Below are positions 36,566-44,055 of a DNA stretch of 64,000 nucleotides, one piece after another. Position 1 is the first letter of the stretch. Each line of letters starts with the position of its first letter. The notes beneath the pieces were generated by a model. The model was given only the letters and a program-made list of their open reading frames with translations, did no database searches and had not been told where the DNA came from. Position numbers and translations under genes: made by a program. The DNA is from Streptomyces parvulus (GTDB taxonomy: Bacteria > Actinomycetota > Actinomycetes > Streptomycetales > Streptomycetaceae), in NCBI RefSeq assembly GCF_014648855.1, contig NZ_BMRX01000009.1, positions 186,001 through 250,000 on the forward strand, read 5' to 3'.

Positions 36566-38560
36566 TCACGCTCCCGTGGCGACGAGGACGGCGGCGACCG
36601 CGAGGACGACGGTGCCGGCGAGCAGCGCGCTCACATAGGTCTGCACATTGCCGGTCTGGGCTCGTCGTACGGCCGCCCCGAGCCAGCGGGGCAGGGCGGC
36701 GGCCCCGCGTACGTAGGTGTCGACGACCTCGCGGTCGAGGAACCGCACGAGGCTCGCGCCCGCCTGGACGGGCCGGACGAAGAGGGCCTCGTAGACCGCG
36801 TCCAGGTGGAATCCGACGGCCGCGTGCCGGTGCAGCGGGCCCAGCAGGAGCCGTCCGGGGTCCGCGGGGTCGGGGGCGGAGGCGACGTTTCCGTAGGCGG
36901 GCCGGTGAGTCGCGATCGCCTCGGCCTCCACCAGCGCGGCGTCGCCCTCCGGGTGGGCCGCGACCGCGCCGAGCGGGGTCCGGGCCGCGAGGGCGGTGGT
37001 GTGCCGCCAGGCCGCGTAGGTCACGATGCCGCCGGTCAGGGCCACGCCCGTGCCGAGCACGGAGGTGGTGAGGGTCGGGGTGAGGTCCCGGCCGTCGAAC
37101 CAGTCGGGAAGGAGGCGGAAGGCCAGTCCGCCGAGGGCGAGTGAGGGGACGGCGAGCACCCAGAGCACGGCGTTCATGACCACCGGCTGCCGGCCGTGGT
37201 CGGGGGCCTCGGCGCCCTGACCGCGGAAGGCCAGCAGCCACAGGCGTGTCGCGTACGCGGCGGTGAGCAGGGCCGTGATCAACCCGGCGAGCAGGACCGT
37301 CCAGCCCGCGGCACCGGGGGCGTGCTCGGTGTGGCCGGTGGCGACGTGCTCCGCGACGCCGAGGACGGACTCCTTGGAGAAGAAGCCGCTGAAGGGAGGG
37401 ACGGCGGCGAGGGCGAGCAGCGCCACGCTCATCGTCCAGTAGGCGTCGGGGACGCGGTCGCGCAGGCCCCGCATGCGGGACATGGCGGCCAGCGAGTTGG
37501 TGCCGGCCGCGTGGATGATCACGCCGGCCGCGAGGAACAGCAGTGCCTTGAAGGCGCCGTGGGTGAGGAGGTGGAAGACGGCGGCACCGCGGTCGCCGGC
37601 GGCGAGCGCGCCGGTCATGTAGCCGAGCTGGCCGATCGTCGAGTAGGCGAGGACGCGTTTGATGTCGTCCTGGGCGAGCGCGGCGAGCGCCGAACCGACC
37701 ATCGTGACGGCGGCCATGGCGGCGAGGACGACCATCGCGGCCCGGGAGGCCTCGAAGAGCGGGAGGAGCCTGGCGACGAAGTAGACACCGGCGGCGACCA
37801 TCGTCGCGGCGTGGATCAGCGCGGAGACGGGCGTCGGGCCCGCCATCGCGTCGGGGAGCCAGGTGTGCAGCGGGAACTGCGCCGACTTGCCCGCGACACC
37901 GGCCAGGAGCAGCAGGGCGATGAGCGTGGGGTGGTCGAGCGAGCCGTTGGCCACCGCGCCGAGGATCGTCGTGATGCGGAAGGAGCCGGCCTCGGTGGCC
38001 AGCGCCAGCAGGCCGATCAGGAAGGGGACGTCGCCGAGCTTGGTCACCAGGAAGGCCTTGAGGGAGGCGGCGCGCGCCTCGGGGGTCTCCCAGTAGTGGC
38101 CGACCAGGAAGTACGAGCAGATGCCCATGATTTCCCAGCCGACCAGCAGCACCATCAGGTCGCCCGAGTAGACGACGAGGAACATGGCGGAGGTGAACAG
38201 GGAGACGAGAGCGGCGTACGAGGGGTAGCGCGGGTCGTCGCGCAGGTAGCCCGTCGAGTAGATCTGCACGCAGGTGGCGACGCAGCCGACCAGGACGGCG
38301 ACGAGGGCGGCGAAGCCGTCGATGTGCAGGGCGAGTTCGATGAGGACCGAGCCAGTGGGCGTCAGCTCCGTGGCGGCGTCGACGGGCCGGCCGCCGCCCT
38401 GGCGGGAGGCGACCAGTACGGCGAGGACGAGGGCCGCCAGGGTCGGCAGGACCGCGAGCGGGCGGACGAAGCCGGGCGCCCCGCGCCCCAGGAGCAGGCC
38501 CGCGGCAGCCCCGAGGAACGGGAGGAGGGGGACGAGTACGGCGAGGGTGGTCGTGGTCAC
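36566..38560 (-). CDS. nuoL: NADH-quinone oxidoreductase subunit L
   Basis: Distal proton-pumping subunit, 664 aa, with the lateral-helix C-terminal extension expected of NuoL. Motifs: LALHIDGFAALVAVLVGCVA, VGWEIMGICSYFLVGHYWE, GKSAQFPLHTWLPDAMAGPT, PVSALIHAATMVAAGVYFVA and KRVLAYSTIGQLGYM. The GTG start overlaps the nuoK stop by four bases. The order K-L-M-N is standard. Confidence 0.96.
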   Translation of the reverse strand: MTTTTLAVLVPLLPFLGAAAGLLLGRGAPGFVRPLAVLPTLAALVLAVLVASRQGGGRPVDAATELTPTGSVLIELALHIDGFAALVAVLVGCVATCVQIYSTGYLRDDPRYPSYAALVSLFTSAMFLVVYSGDLMVLLVGWEIMGICSYFLVGHYWETPEARAASLKAFLVTKLGDVPFLIGLLALATEAGSFRITTILGAVANGSLDHPTLIALLLLAGVAGKSAQFPLHTWLPDAMAGPTPVSALIHAATMVAAGVYFVARLLPLFEASRAAMVVLAAMAAVTMVGSALAALAQDDIKRVLAYSTIGQLGYMTGALAAGDRGAAVFHLLTHGAFKALLFLAAGVIIHAAGTNSLAAMSRMRGLRDRVPDAYWTMSVALLALAAVPPFSGFFSKESVLGVAEHVATGHTEHAPGAAGWTVLLAGLITALLTAAYATRLWLLAFRGQGAEAPDHGRQPVVMNAVLWVLAVPSLALGGLAFRLLPDWFDGRDLTPTLTTSVLGTGVALTGGIVTYAAWRHTTALAARTPLGAVAAHPEGDAALVEAEAIATHRPAYGNVASAPDPADPGRLLLGPLHRHAAVGFHLDAVYEALFVRPVQAGASLVRFLDREVVDTYVRGAAALPRWLGAAVRRAQTGNVQTYVSALLAGTVVLAVAAVLVATGA

Positions 38561-38949
38561 GCGGTGGCCTCAGCCTTCTCGGCGGCCGTCCCGGTCGCGG
38601 CGGTGTCGTTGTCGGTGCCGTCCGGCCCGTGGCCCTCGGCGGTGTCGCGCAGCCGGTCGATGTCCGCGGTGCCGCGATTGCGGTGGACGGCGAGCACGAT
38701 CGCCAGGCCGATGCCGATCTCGGCGGCCGCGATGGCGATGGTGAAGAGGGTGAGGGCCTGGCCGGAGTGCAGGGTCTCCTCGGCGGCCCGGCTGAGCCAG
38801 ACGTCGAAGGCGACGAGGTTGAGGTTGACGGCGTTGAGCATCAGCTCGACGGACATCAGGACCAGGATCGCGTTGCGGCGGGCCAGGACGCCGTAGAGGC
38901 CCGTGCAGAAGAGGAGGGCGGAGAGGACGGCGGGATAGGCGAGGTGCAT
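38557..38949 (-). CDS. nuoK: NADH-quinone oxidoreductase subunit K
   Basis: Small three-helix membrane subunit, 130 aa. The core (MHLAYPAVLSALLFCTGLYG, RRNAILVLMSVELMLNAVNL, AIAAAEIGIGLAIVLAVHRN) keeps the conserved glutamate pair in SVELMLN and AAAEIGI used in the proton path. A tail of about 35 polar residues after the last helix (DRLRDTAEGHGPDGTDND) is longer than in typical NuoK. The ATG overlaps the nuoJ stop by one base. Confidence 0.94.
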   Translation of the reverse strand: MHLAYPAVLSALLFCTGLYGVLARRNAILVLMSVELMLNAVNLNLVAFDVWLSRAAEETLHSGQALTLFTIAIAAAEIGIGLAIVLAVHRNRGTADIDRLRDTAEGHGPDGTDNDTAATGTAAEKAEATA

Positions 38950-39677
38950 CAGCGGTCACCGTCCTTGCCGGGCGCGTCGGGGGCGGGCGCGTTCGGGGCG
39001 GGCGCGTTCCGTGCGGACGGCTGCCGGGCGGGCGCCGCGTCCGTGGACGGCGCGTTGGTGGGCGGCGCGTTCGTGGGCGGCGCGTCGCGCGCGGGGCGTG
39101 AACCGGCCTTGCGGGACAGGACGATCGCGCCGACCAGCGCGGCGAGGAGGAGGACGGAGAGGGCTTCGAAGGGGAGGACCCAGTGCTGGAAGAGACTCGC
39201 CCCGGTGACGGCGGTCGAGCCGGCGGCCGGGCCGTCCAGGTCGATCCACGTGGCGCGGAAGGCGTCCACGACGACCCACACCAGGGCCGCCGCGGAGGCC
39301 ACGGCAACGGTGAGGGCGGCCCAGCGGTTGCCGGAGTCGGCGTCCGGCGACCGGCCGATGGGCGCCCTGGTGAGCATCAGGCCGAACAGGATGAGGACGA
39401 CGACGGCCCCGACGTAGATGAGGACCTGGACCCAGGCGATGAACTCGGCGGTGAGCAGGAGGTATTCGACGGCGAGCCCGCCGAGGGCCACCACCAGCCA
39501 CAGGGCGGCGTGGACGAGCTGCCGGGTGGTGACGGTGAGGACGGCGGCGCCGAGGGTGACGAGGCCGACGAGGAGGAAGGCGATCTCCACGCCGGTCGGC
39601 GAGAGGAAGCCGTGTGTCCCGGCTGCCGTGGTCGCGGGGCCCGCGGACAGGTGGCGGACGGTCGCGGCGAGGGTCAT
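38949..39677 (-). CDS. nuoJ: NADH-quinone oxidoreductase subunit J, with repetitive C-terminal tail
   Basis: Membrane subunit of the proton-translocating arm, 242 aa. The conserved core includes GVEIAFLLVGLVTLGAAVLT, LVHAALWLVVALGGLAVEYL, FIAWVQVLIYVGAVVVLILF and a final helix LSVLLLAALVGAIVLSRKAG. The last 50 or so residues are a disordered Pro/Asn/Ala tail with repeating NAP units (TNAPPTNAPSTDAAPA), which ordinary NuoJ lacks. The ATG overlaps the nuoI stop in ATGA. Confidence 0.93.
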   Translation of the reverse strand: MTLAATVRHLSAGPATTAAGTHGFLSPTGVEIAFLLVGLVTLGAAVLTVTTRQLVHAALWLVVALGGLAVEYLLLTAEFIAWVQVLIYVGAVVVLILFGLMLTRAPIGRSPDADSGNRWAALTVAVASAAALVWVVVDAFRATWIDLDGPAAGSTAVTGASLFQHWVLPFEALSVLLLAALVGAIVLSRKAGSRPARDAPPTNAPPTNAPSTDAAPARQPSARNAPAPNAPAPDAPGKDGDR

Positions 39678-40276
39678 TCCCGGCCCTCCTGTTCCGGTGC
39701 CGGCTGCTCGGGGGCGGCGGCCGGCTCCTGCCGGGCGGCCAGCTTCTCGGCGGTGCGGCGGGCGGCGGCGAGTTCCTTCGGTTCCTCGGCGCCGGGGTCG
39801 AGGGCGGGTGGGGCCGGGACGGTCCACATCCACTCGCGGAGCTTGTCGCGTTCGTGGGTCAGTTCGCGGATGTCGGTCTCGGCGTACTCGAACTCCGGGG
39901 ACCAGAACAGGGCGTCGAAGGGGCAGACCTCGATGCAGATACCGCAGTACATGCACAGGGAGAAGTCGATGGCGAAGCGGTCGAGGACGTTGCGGCTGCG
40001 GTCGCGGCCGCCCGGAGTCGCCGCCGGGACCGTCTCCTTGTGGGAGTCGATGTAGATGCACCAGTCGGGGCACTCGCGGGCGCACAGCATGCAGACCGTG
40101 CAGTTCTCCTCGAACAGGCCGATCACGCCGCGGGTGCGGGGCGGAAGTTCGGGCTGGGCGTCCGGGTACTGCTCGGTGACGGTCTTCCTCGTCATCGTGC
40201 GCAGGGTGACGGCGAGGCCCTTGGCCAGGCCGCTGCCGGGGATGCGGGGCCGGGACGGCGGGACGGAGGCGGCCAT
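39674..40276 (-). CDS. nuoI: NADH-quinone oxidoreductase subunit I (two [4Fe-4S] clusters)
   Basis: Ferredoxin-like subunit that hands electrons toward NuoB, 200 aa. Two complete cluster motifs: NCTVCMLCARECPDWCIYID and CMYCGICIEVCPFDALFW. The ATG at 40276 comes three bases after the nuoH stop. A polar, Glu/Ala/Pro-rich tail from about residue 160 (KLAARQEPAAAPEQPAPEQE) exceeds typical lengths. It is the only iron-sulphur protein in the operon besides NuoB, so electrons could enter directly here if a soluble ferredoxin is the donor. Confidence 0.96.
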   Translation of the reverse strand: MAASVPPSRPRIPGSGLAKGLAVTLRTMTRKTVTEQYPDAQPELPPRTRGVIGLFEENCTVCMLCARECPDWCIYIDSHKETVPAATPGGRDRSRNVLDRFAIDFSLCMYCGICIEVCPFDALFWSPEFEYAETDIRELTHERDKLREWMWTVPAPPALDPGAEEPKELAAARRTAEKLAARQEPAAAPEQPAPEQEGRE

Positions 40277-40278
40277 GG

Positions 40279-41247
40279 TTACCGGATCACCACCTTGACG
40301 ATGCCGGTGAGGGCGATCTGGGCGAGGGAGAGGGGGACGAGGAGGGTCCAGGAGAGTCGCTGGAGCTGGTCCTCGCGCAGCCGCGGGTAGGTCACGCGCA
40401 GCCAGATCACGACGAAGGCGAGGAGGGCCGTCTTCAGCAGGGTCCACACCCAGCCGAGGCCGTCCGCGCCCCAGGGCCCGTGCCAGCCGCCCAGGAAGAG
40501 GACGGTGGTCAGGCCGCACAGGACGACGATCCCGGCGTACTCGGCGAGGAGGAACAGGGCGAAGCGCAGGCCGGTGTACTCGGTGTAGGCGCCGAAGATG
40601 ATCTCCGAGTCGGCGACCGGCATGTCGAACGGGGGACGTTGCAGCTCGGCCAGGCCGGCGACGAAGAAGACGATCGCGCCGACGATCTGCCAGGGCAGCC
40701 ACCACCACTCGAAGGCGTCCAGGATGCCGACGAGCGAGACGGTGCCGGCCGCCATGGCCACCGACGCGGCGGTGAGCAGCATGGGGAGTTCGTACGCGAG
40801 GAGCTGCGCGGCGGTGCGCAGGCCGCCGAGGAGGGAGAACTTGTTGGCCGAGGACCACCCCGCCATGAGCGAGCCGAGGACGCCCACGCCCATCACGGCG
40901 AGTACGAAGAAGACACCCGCGTCGACGACCTGGCCGACCGCGCCCTCCCCCGGGCCGATCGGGATGGCCAGGAGGACCAGGAGGTAGGGCAGCAGGGCTA
41001 CGGCGGGGGCGAGCTGGAAGATGCGGCGGTCCGCGTCGGCGGGGACCACGTCCTCCTTCTGCGCGAACTTCACGCCGTCCGCGACGAGCTGGGCCCAGCC
41101 GTGGAAGCCGCCCGCGTACATCGGGCCGAGGCGGCCCTGCATGTGGGCCATCACCTTGTGCTCGGTCTGGCCGACGATGAGCGGGAAGGTGAGGAAGACG
41201 ACGAACACGATCAGGAGGCGCAGGGTGACGTCGAGCACGTCGTTCAC
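40279..41247 (-). CDS. nuoH: NADH-quinone oxidoreductase subunit H
   Basis: Membrane subunit forming part of the quinone channel, 322 aa with about eight helices. Conserved: RRIFQLAPAVALLPYLLVLL, SANKFSLLGGLRTAAQLLAY, ELPMLLTAASVAMAAGTVSL and ELQRPPFDMPVADSEIIFGA, the last containing the acidic quinone-site loop. The GTG start overlaps the nuoC stop by four bases. Confidence 0.96.
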   Translation of the reverse strand: MNDVLDVTLRLLIVFVVFLTFPLIVGQTEHKVMAHMQGRLGPMYAGGFHGWAQLVADGVKFAQKEDVVPADADRRIFQLAPAVALLPYLLVLLAIPIGPGEGAVGQVVDAGVFFVLAVMGVGVLGSLMAGWSSANKFSLLGGLRTAAQLLAYELPMLLTAASVAMAAGTVSLVGILDAFEWWWLPWQIVGAIVFFVAGLAELQRPPFDMPVADSEIIFGAYTEYTGLRFALFLLAEYAGIVVLCGLTTVLFLGGWHGPWGADGLGWVWTLLKTALLAFVVIWLRVTYPRLREDQLQRLSWTLLVPLSLAQIALTGIVKVVIR

Positions 41248-42650
41248 TGCGGGCCTCCTGGGGAGTTCGGGGTGTCGGGGGTGTCAGGCGGATCGTGAGG
41301 CTTCGGCTTCGGGGACTCAGCCGCATCCGCAGGCTCAGGAGCCTTGGGCGGCTCAGCCGATTCCGCAGCTTCGGACGGCACCGCGGGCTCAGAGGGCTCA
41401 CCAGGCTCCGCAGGCTCACCGGCCTGCGCCGACTCACCGGGCTCCGCAGGCTCACCGGACTCACCGGGCTCACCGGGCTCCGCAGGCTCACCGGACCCCG
41501 GCGACTCACCGGGCCGCGCAGGCGTTGCGGGCTGGGTCTGCTCCCCCGGAGTCCGGGACTCCCCCGGGGCCTCGTCCTCGGTGGGCTTGCCGGGCGGTTC
41601 GTCGAAGGCCGGGCGGTCGTGGTGCCAGGGCGCGTCGGAGCTGCGGGGCGCCGGCGCGGGCGTCCTGCCGGACGACGGCCCGGCGCTCTCCGGGCGCTCC
41701 GCCGCGGAGTCGGCCCACTGGCTCGCCGAACCCTGCGACGCGCTCCGCGCACGCCTCGGCGTCGCCGGAGATGGCTGATCCGCCGGTGGCGTCACGCCGC
41801 CCTCCGCCAGGGTCTGACTCGCCGAACCCTGCGACGCGCTCCGCATACGCCGCGGCGCCGGGGAGGGCGGCGGGGCCGGTGACGTCACGCCCTTGTCGGC
41901 GCCACCGGCGGCGGCATCGTCGGCCGGAGTCCGACTCGGCGGCTCCTCCGCCGCCCGCTGGCCGGCGGAGCCCTCGGCGGCCGTGCGGGTCCGGCGGACC
42001 GGGCGGTCGCCGGCCGCGCGGGCCGGGCGTTCCCCGGCCGCACGTCCCGCGCCGCGTGCCGGGCGGGCCGGGGCGGGCGGGAGCTGGCCCTTCTGCGGGC
42101 CCCACTCGTTGGGGTCGGGGACGCCCGGCGGCAGCATCTGGCGGCGACGGGGCCCGCCGTGATCGGACTCGCCCGGCTCCTTGGCCCCGGGCCAGGCCTT
42201 CGCCACGCGGGCGGCGAGGACGAAGTCCTTGCGCAGCGGGTGGCCCTCGAAGCCCTCCGGCAGGAGCAGGTGGTCCAGCGCGGGGTGGTCCTCGAAGACG
42301 ACGCCGAACATCTCGTGGGTCTCCCGCTCGTGCCAGGCCGCTCCCGCGTACACCGCGAGGGCGGTGGGCAGGACCGGCGACTCGTGCGGGACGGTCGTGC
42401 GCAGCAGCAGCCGGCGCACGGGGGCGAGGGCCACGACGTGTGCCGCGACGCGGAAGCCCGTGCCGGGTTCGTCGACCGCGCTCAGCCAGTCGAAGTACGT
42501 ACAGCCGAGGCGGTCGCGCGCGGTCTCCAGCGCGGGGATCCAGGACGCGGGCGGTACGTCGACGGTCAGGACGTCGTACGACTCCTCGGCCGTGGCGTCG
42601 GGGCCGAAGAGTTCCTCGGTGCCGGCGGGCAGCCAGCCGACCACCGTCAT
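41244..42650 (-). CDS. nuoC: NADH-quinone oxidoreductase subunit C with a 300-residue repetitive tail
   Basis: 468 aa, more than twice a typical NuoC. Residues 1 to about 170 are the NuoC domain: YDVLTVDVPPASWIPALETA, GCTYFDWLSAVDEP, WHERETHEMFGVVFEDHPAL and EGFEGHPLRKDFVLA (HPLRKDF is diagnostic). The remainder is a predicted disordered tail: Arg/Ala-rich, then two RSASQGSASQ repeats 32 residues apart, then Pro/Gly/Glu repeats of the GEPAEPGEP kind. It ends DTPDTPNSPGGPQ. No NuoD domain is fused, although NuoC and NuoD act as a pair, and no nuoD follows. The ATG overlaps the nuoB stop by four bases. Confidence 0.93.
   Translation of the reverse strand: MTVVGWLPAGTEELFGPDATAEESYDVLTVDVPPASWIPALETARDRLGCTYFDWLSAVDEPGTGFRVAAHVVALAPVRRLLLRTTVPHESPVLPTALAVYAGAAWHERETHEMFGVVFEDHPALDHLLLPEGFEGHPLRKDFVLAARVAKAWPGAKEPGESDHGGPRRRQMLPPGVPDPNEWGPQKGQLPPAPARPARGAGRAAGERPARAAGDRPVRRTRTAAEGSAGQRAAEEPPSRTPADDAAAGGADKGVTSPAPPPSPAPRRMRSASQGSASQTLAEGGVTPPADQPSPATPRRARSASQGSASQWADSAAERPESAGPSSGRTPAPAPRSSDAPWHHDRPAFDEPPGKPTEDEAPGESRTPGEQTQPATPARPGESPGSGEPAEPGEPGESGEPAEPGESAQAGEPAEPGEPSEPAVPSEAAESAEPPKAPEPADAAESPKPKPHDPPDTPDTPNSPGGPQ
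41285..41560 (-). repeat. Short-period tandem repeats encoding Pro/Gly/Glu tail of NuoC
   Basis: Recurring CTCACCGGGCTCCGCAGG-type units on the plus strand encode alternating PGEP, AEP and GES on the minus strand. Codon choice varies a little between units, so the array has been maintained and not freshly expanded. Confidence 0.8.
41722..41844 (-). repeat. Two 27-bp direct repeats in the NuoC tail
   Basis: Identical 27-base copies at 41722-41748 and 41818-41844, 96 bases apart and in the same frame, encode the RSASQGSASQ motif twice. Confidence 0.88.
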
Positions 42651-43426
42651 CGGCCGTCCTCCGTCCCCGAGTCCGGCACCGAACCGTCGGCCGATCCCGA
42701 ACCGTCGGCCGATCCCGAGCCGGCAACCGGTCCCGAGCCCTCAGCCGATCCCGACCCCCCGCTCGGGCCCGGACCGGCGTCCGACCCGGCGTCCGACCCG
42801 GCGTCCGGAGCGGACTCCGCCCCCGGCCGCGTCGCGGGAGGACGCACCAGCCCGCTGCGCAGTGCGGTCGTCGGCGGTCGGCCCGAGGTGGCGTAGCGCT
42901 CCCCCAGTGACTCCCGAGCGATCTTCTCCTGGAGCTTGAGGATCCCCTGGAGCAGCGCCTCGGGACGCGGCGGGCAGCCGGGTACGTAGACGTCGACGGG
43001 GATGATCTGGTCGACGCCCTTCGTCACGGAGTAGGAGTCCCAGTACGGGCCGCCGCAGTTGGAGCAGGCGCCGAAGGAGATGACGTACTTCGGCTCGGGC
43101 ATCTGCTCGTAGAGGCGCTTGACCGCGGGCGCCATCTTGTCGGTCACCGTGCCCGAGACGACCATCAGGTCGGCCTGGCGGGGGCCCGGCGCGAAGGGGA
43201 TGACGCCGAGCCGGATGAAGTCGTGGCGGGCCATCGACGCGGCGATGAACTCGATGGCGCAGCAGGCGAGGCCGAAGTTGAAGACCCACAGGGAGTACCG
43301 GCGGCCCCAGTTCAGGACGACCTTCATCGGCTCGGGAGCCAGGCGCGCGAGGGTGCCGAGCCGCTTGGGCTCGGGAAGCGGCACGGGCTCCGGGAGCGGT
43401 GCGGGTCCGGAGGGGTTCACGTCCAC
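42647..43426 (-). CDS. nuoB: NADH-quinone oxidoreductase subunit B, with Gly/Ser/Asp tail
   Basis: Subunit carrying the N2 cluster next to the quinone site, 259 aa. Ligands are visible in FGLACCAIEFIAASMARHDF (paired Cys), SFGACSNCGGPYWDSY and VYVPGCPPRPEALLQGILKL. The N-terminal 30 residues are proline-rich (SGPAPLPEPVPLPEPKRLGT). The last 70 or so residues are a low-complexity tail (APDAGSDAGSDAGPGP, GSGSADGSGSADGS). Two GTG starts are possible, 43426 (AAGGGC about nine bases upstream, used here) and 43420, which would overlap the nuoA stop as GTGA. Confidence 0.94.
   Translation of the reverse strand: MDVNPSGPAPLPEPVPLPEPKRLGTLARLAPEPMKVVLNWGRRYSLWVFNFGLACCAIEFIAASMARHDFIRLGVIPFAPGPRQADLMVVSGTVTDKMAPAVKRLYEQMPEPKYVISFGACSNCGGPYWDSYSVTKGVDQIIPVDVYVPGCPPRPEALLQGILKLQEKIARESLGERYATSGRPPTTALRSGLVRPPATRPGAESAPDAGSDAGSDAGPGPSGGSGSAEGSGPVAGSGSADGSGSADGSVPDSGTEDGR
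42681..42716 (-). repeat. 18-bp tandem repeat in the NuoB tail (two copies)
   Basis: Unit GAACCGTCGGCCGATCCC at 42681-42698 and 42699-42716. A related 12-bp repeat (GTCCGACCCGGC twice) lies at 42779-42802. Both are in frame. Confidence 0.88.
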
Positions 43427-43857
43427 GACAGGACGCCCTTCTTGTAGGCGTAGAGCAGGCCCACGGCCAGGAAGCCCAGGAAGACGAACATCTCCACGAG
43501 GGTCGTCGCTCCGTATCCAGGATCGGCGAAGACCGTCGCCCAGGGGAAGAGGAAGATCGAGTCGACCGCGAAGATGACGTAGAGGAACGCGTAGACGTAG
43601 TAGCGGACCTGGGTGTGGGCCCAGCCCTCGCCGACGGGGTCCACGCCGCACTCGTAGGTCAGCAGCTTCTCGGGCGTCGGGACCACGGGCCGCAGCAGCC
43701 GCCCGGCCCCGAAGGCCACGGCGACGAACAGGACGCCCACCACGGCGAGGAGTCCGACGACCGAGTACGACTGGAAGTAGTCCGCGGCGAGCGCGGAGGC
43801 CGGGTCGGCGGCGGTCACATCGCCCGCGGCCATGCCACCGGCGGTCGGTTCCGGCAC
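43417..43857 (-). CDS. nuoA: NADH-quinone oxidoreductase subunit A
   Basis: Three-helix membrane subunit, 146 aa, first gene of the nuo operon. Core: YFQSYSVVGLLAVVGVLFVA, then KLLTYECGVDPVGEGWAHTQ (the conserved YECG motif), VRYYVYAFLYVIFAVDSIFL and TTLVEMFVFLGFLAVGLLYA. The GTG start at 43857 follows GAGGGACGCAC and gives a hydrophilic N-terminal stretch; ATG 43833 is an alternative without a clear ribosome site. Its divergent neighbour is a sensor kinase gene 198 bp away. Confidence 0.93.
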   Translation of the reverse strand: MPEPTAGGMAAGDVTAADPASALAADYFQSYSVVGLLAVVGVLFVAVAFGAGRLLRPVVPTPEKLLTYECGVDPVGEGWAHTQVRYYVYAFLYVIFAVDSIFLFPWATVFADPGYGATTLVEMFVFLGFLAVGLLYAYKKGVLSWT

Positions 43858-44055
43858 GTGCGTCCCTCGCTCCCTGTCGTGAACGCCTGCTGCTCGACGA
43901 TCTGTACGCACGGGAGTCTAGGGCCTGATAAAGAGACGGTAAGCAGCCCGTCGGACGTTGAGACGCGGGGCGGTGCCGAGGTGGGGTTTTCCTCAGTACA
44001 TCCCGGCCGGTCCACCTCATGGCGCGGTACCGCGGCGCACGGCACGCTGATCGGT

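Noticed and set aside
41285..41560. CRISPR-like array
   Set aside because: Units are short, in frame and lack unique spacers; they encode Pro/Gly/Glu repeats of the NuoC tail.
41244..42650. A fused NuoC-NuoD protein, suggested by the large size of NuoC
   Set aside because: The extra 300 residues are low-complexity with no NuoD motif such as the quinone-site histidine region.
40480..43289. Long open frames on the plus strand over nuoB-nuoH
   Set aside because: Complementary to conserved nuo genes; compositions are extreme (Glu/Asp- or Arg-rich) and no motif is present.
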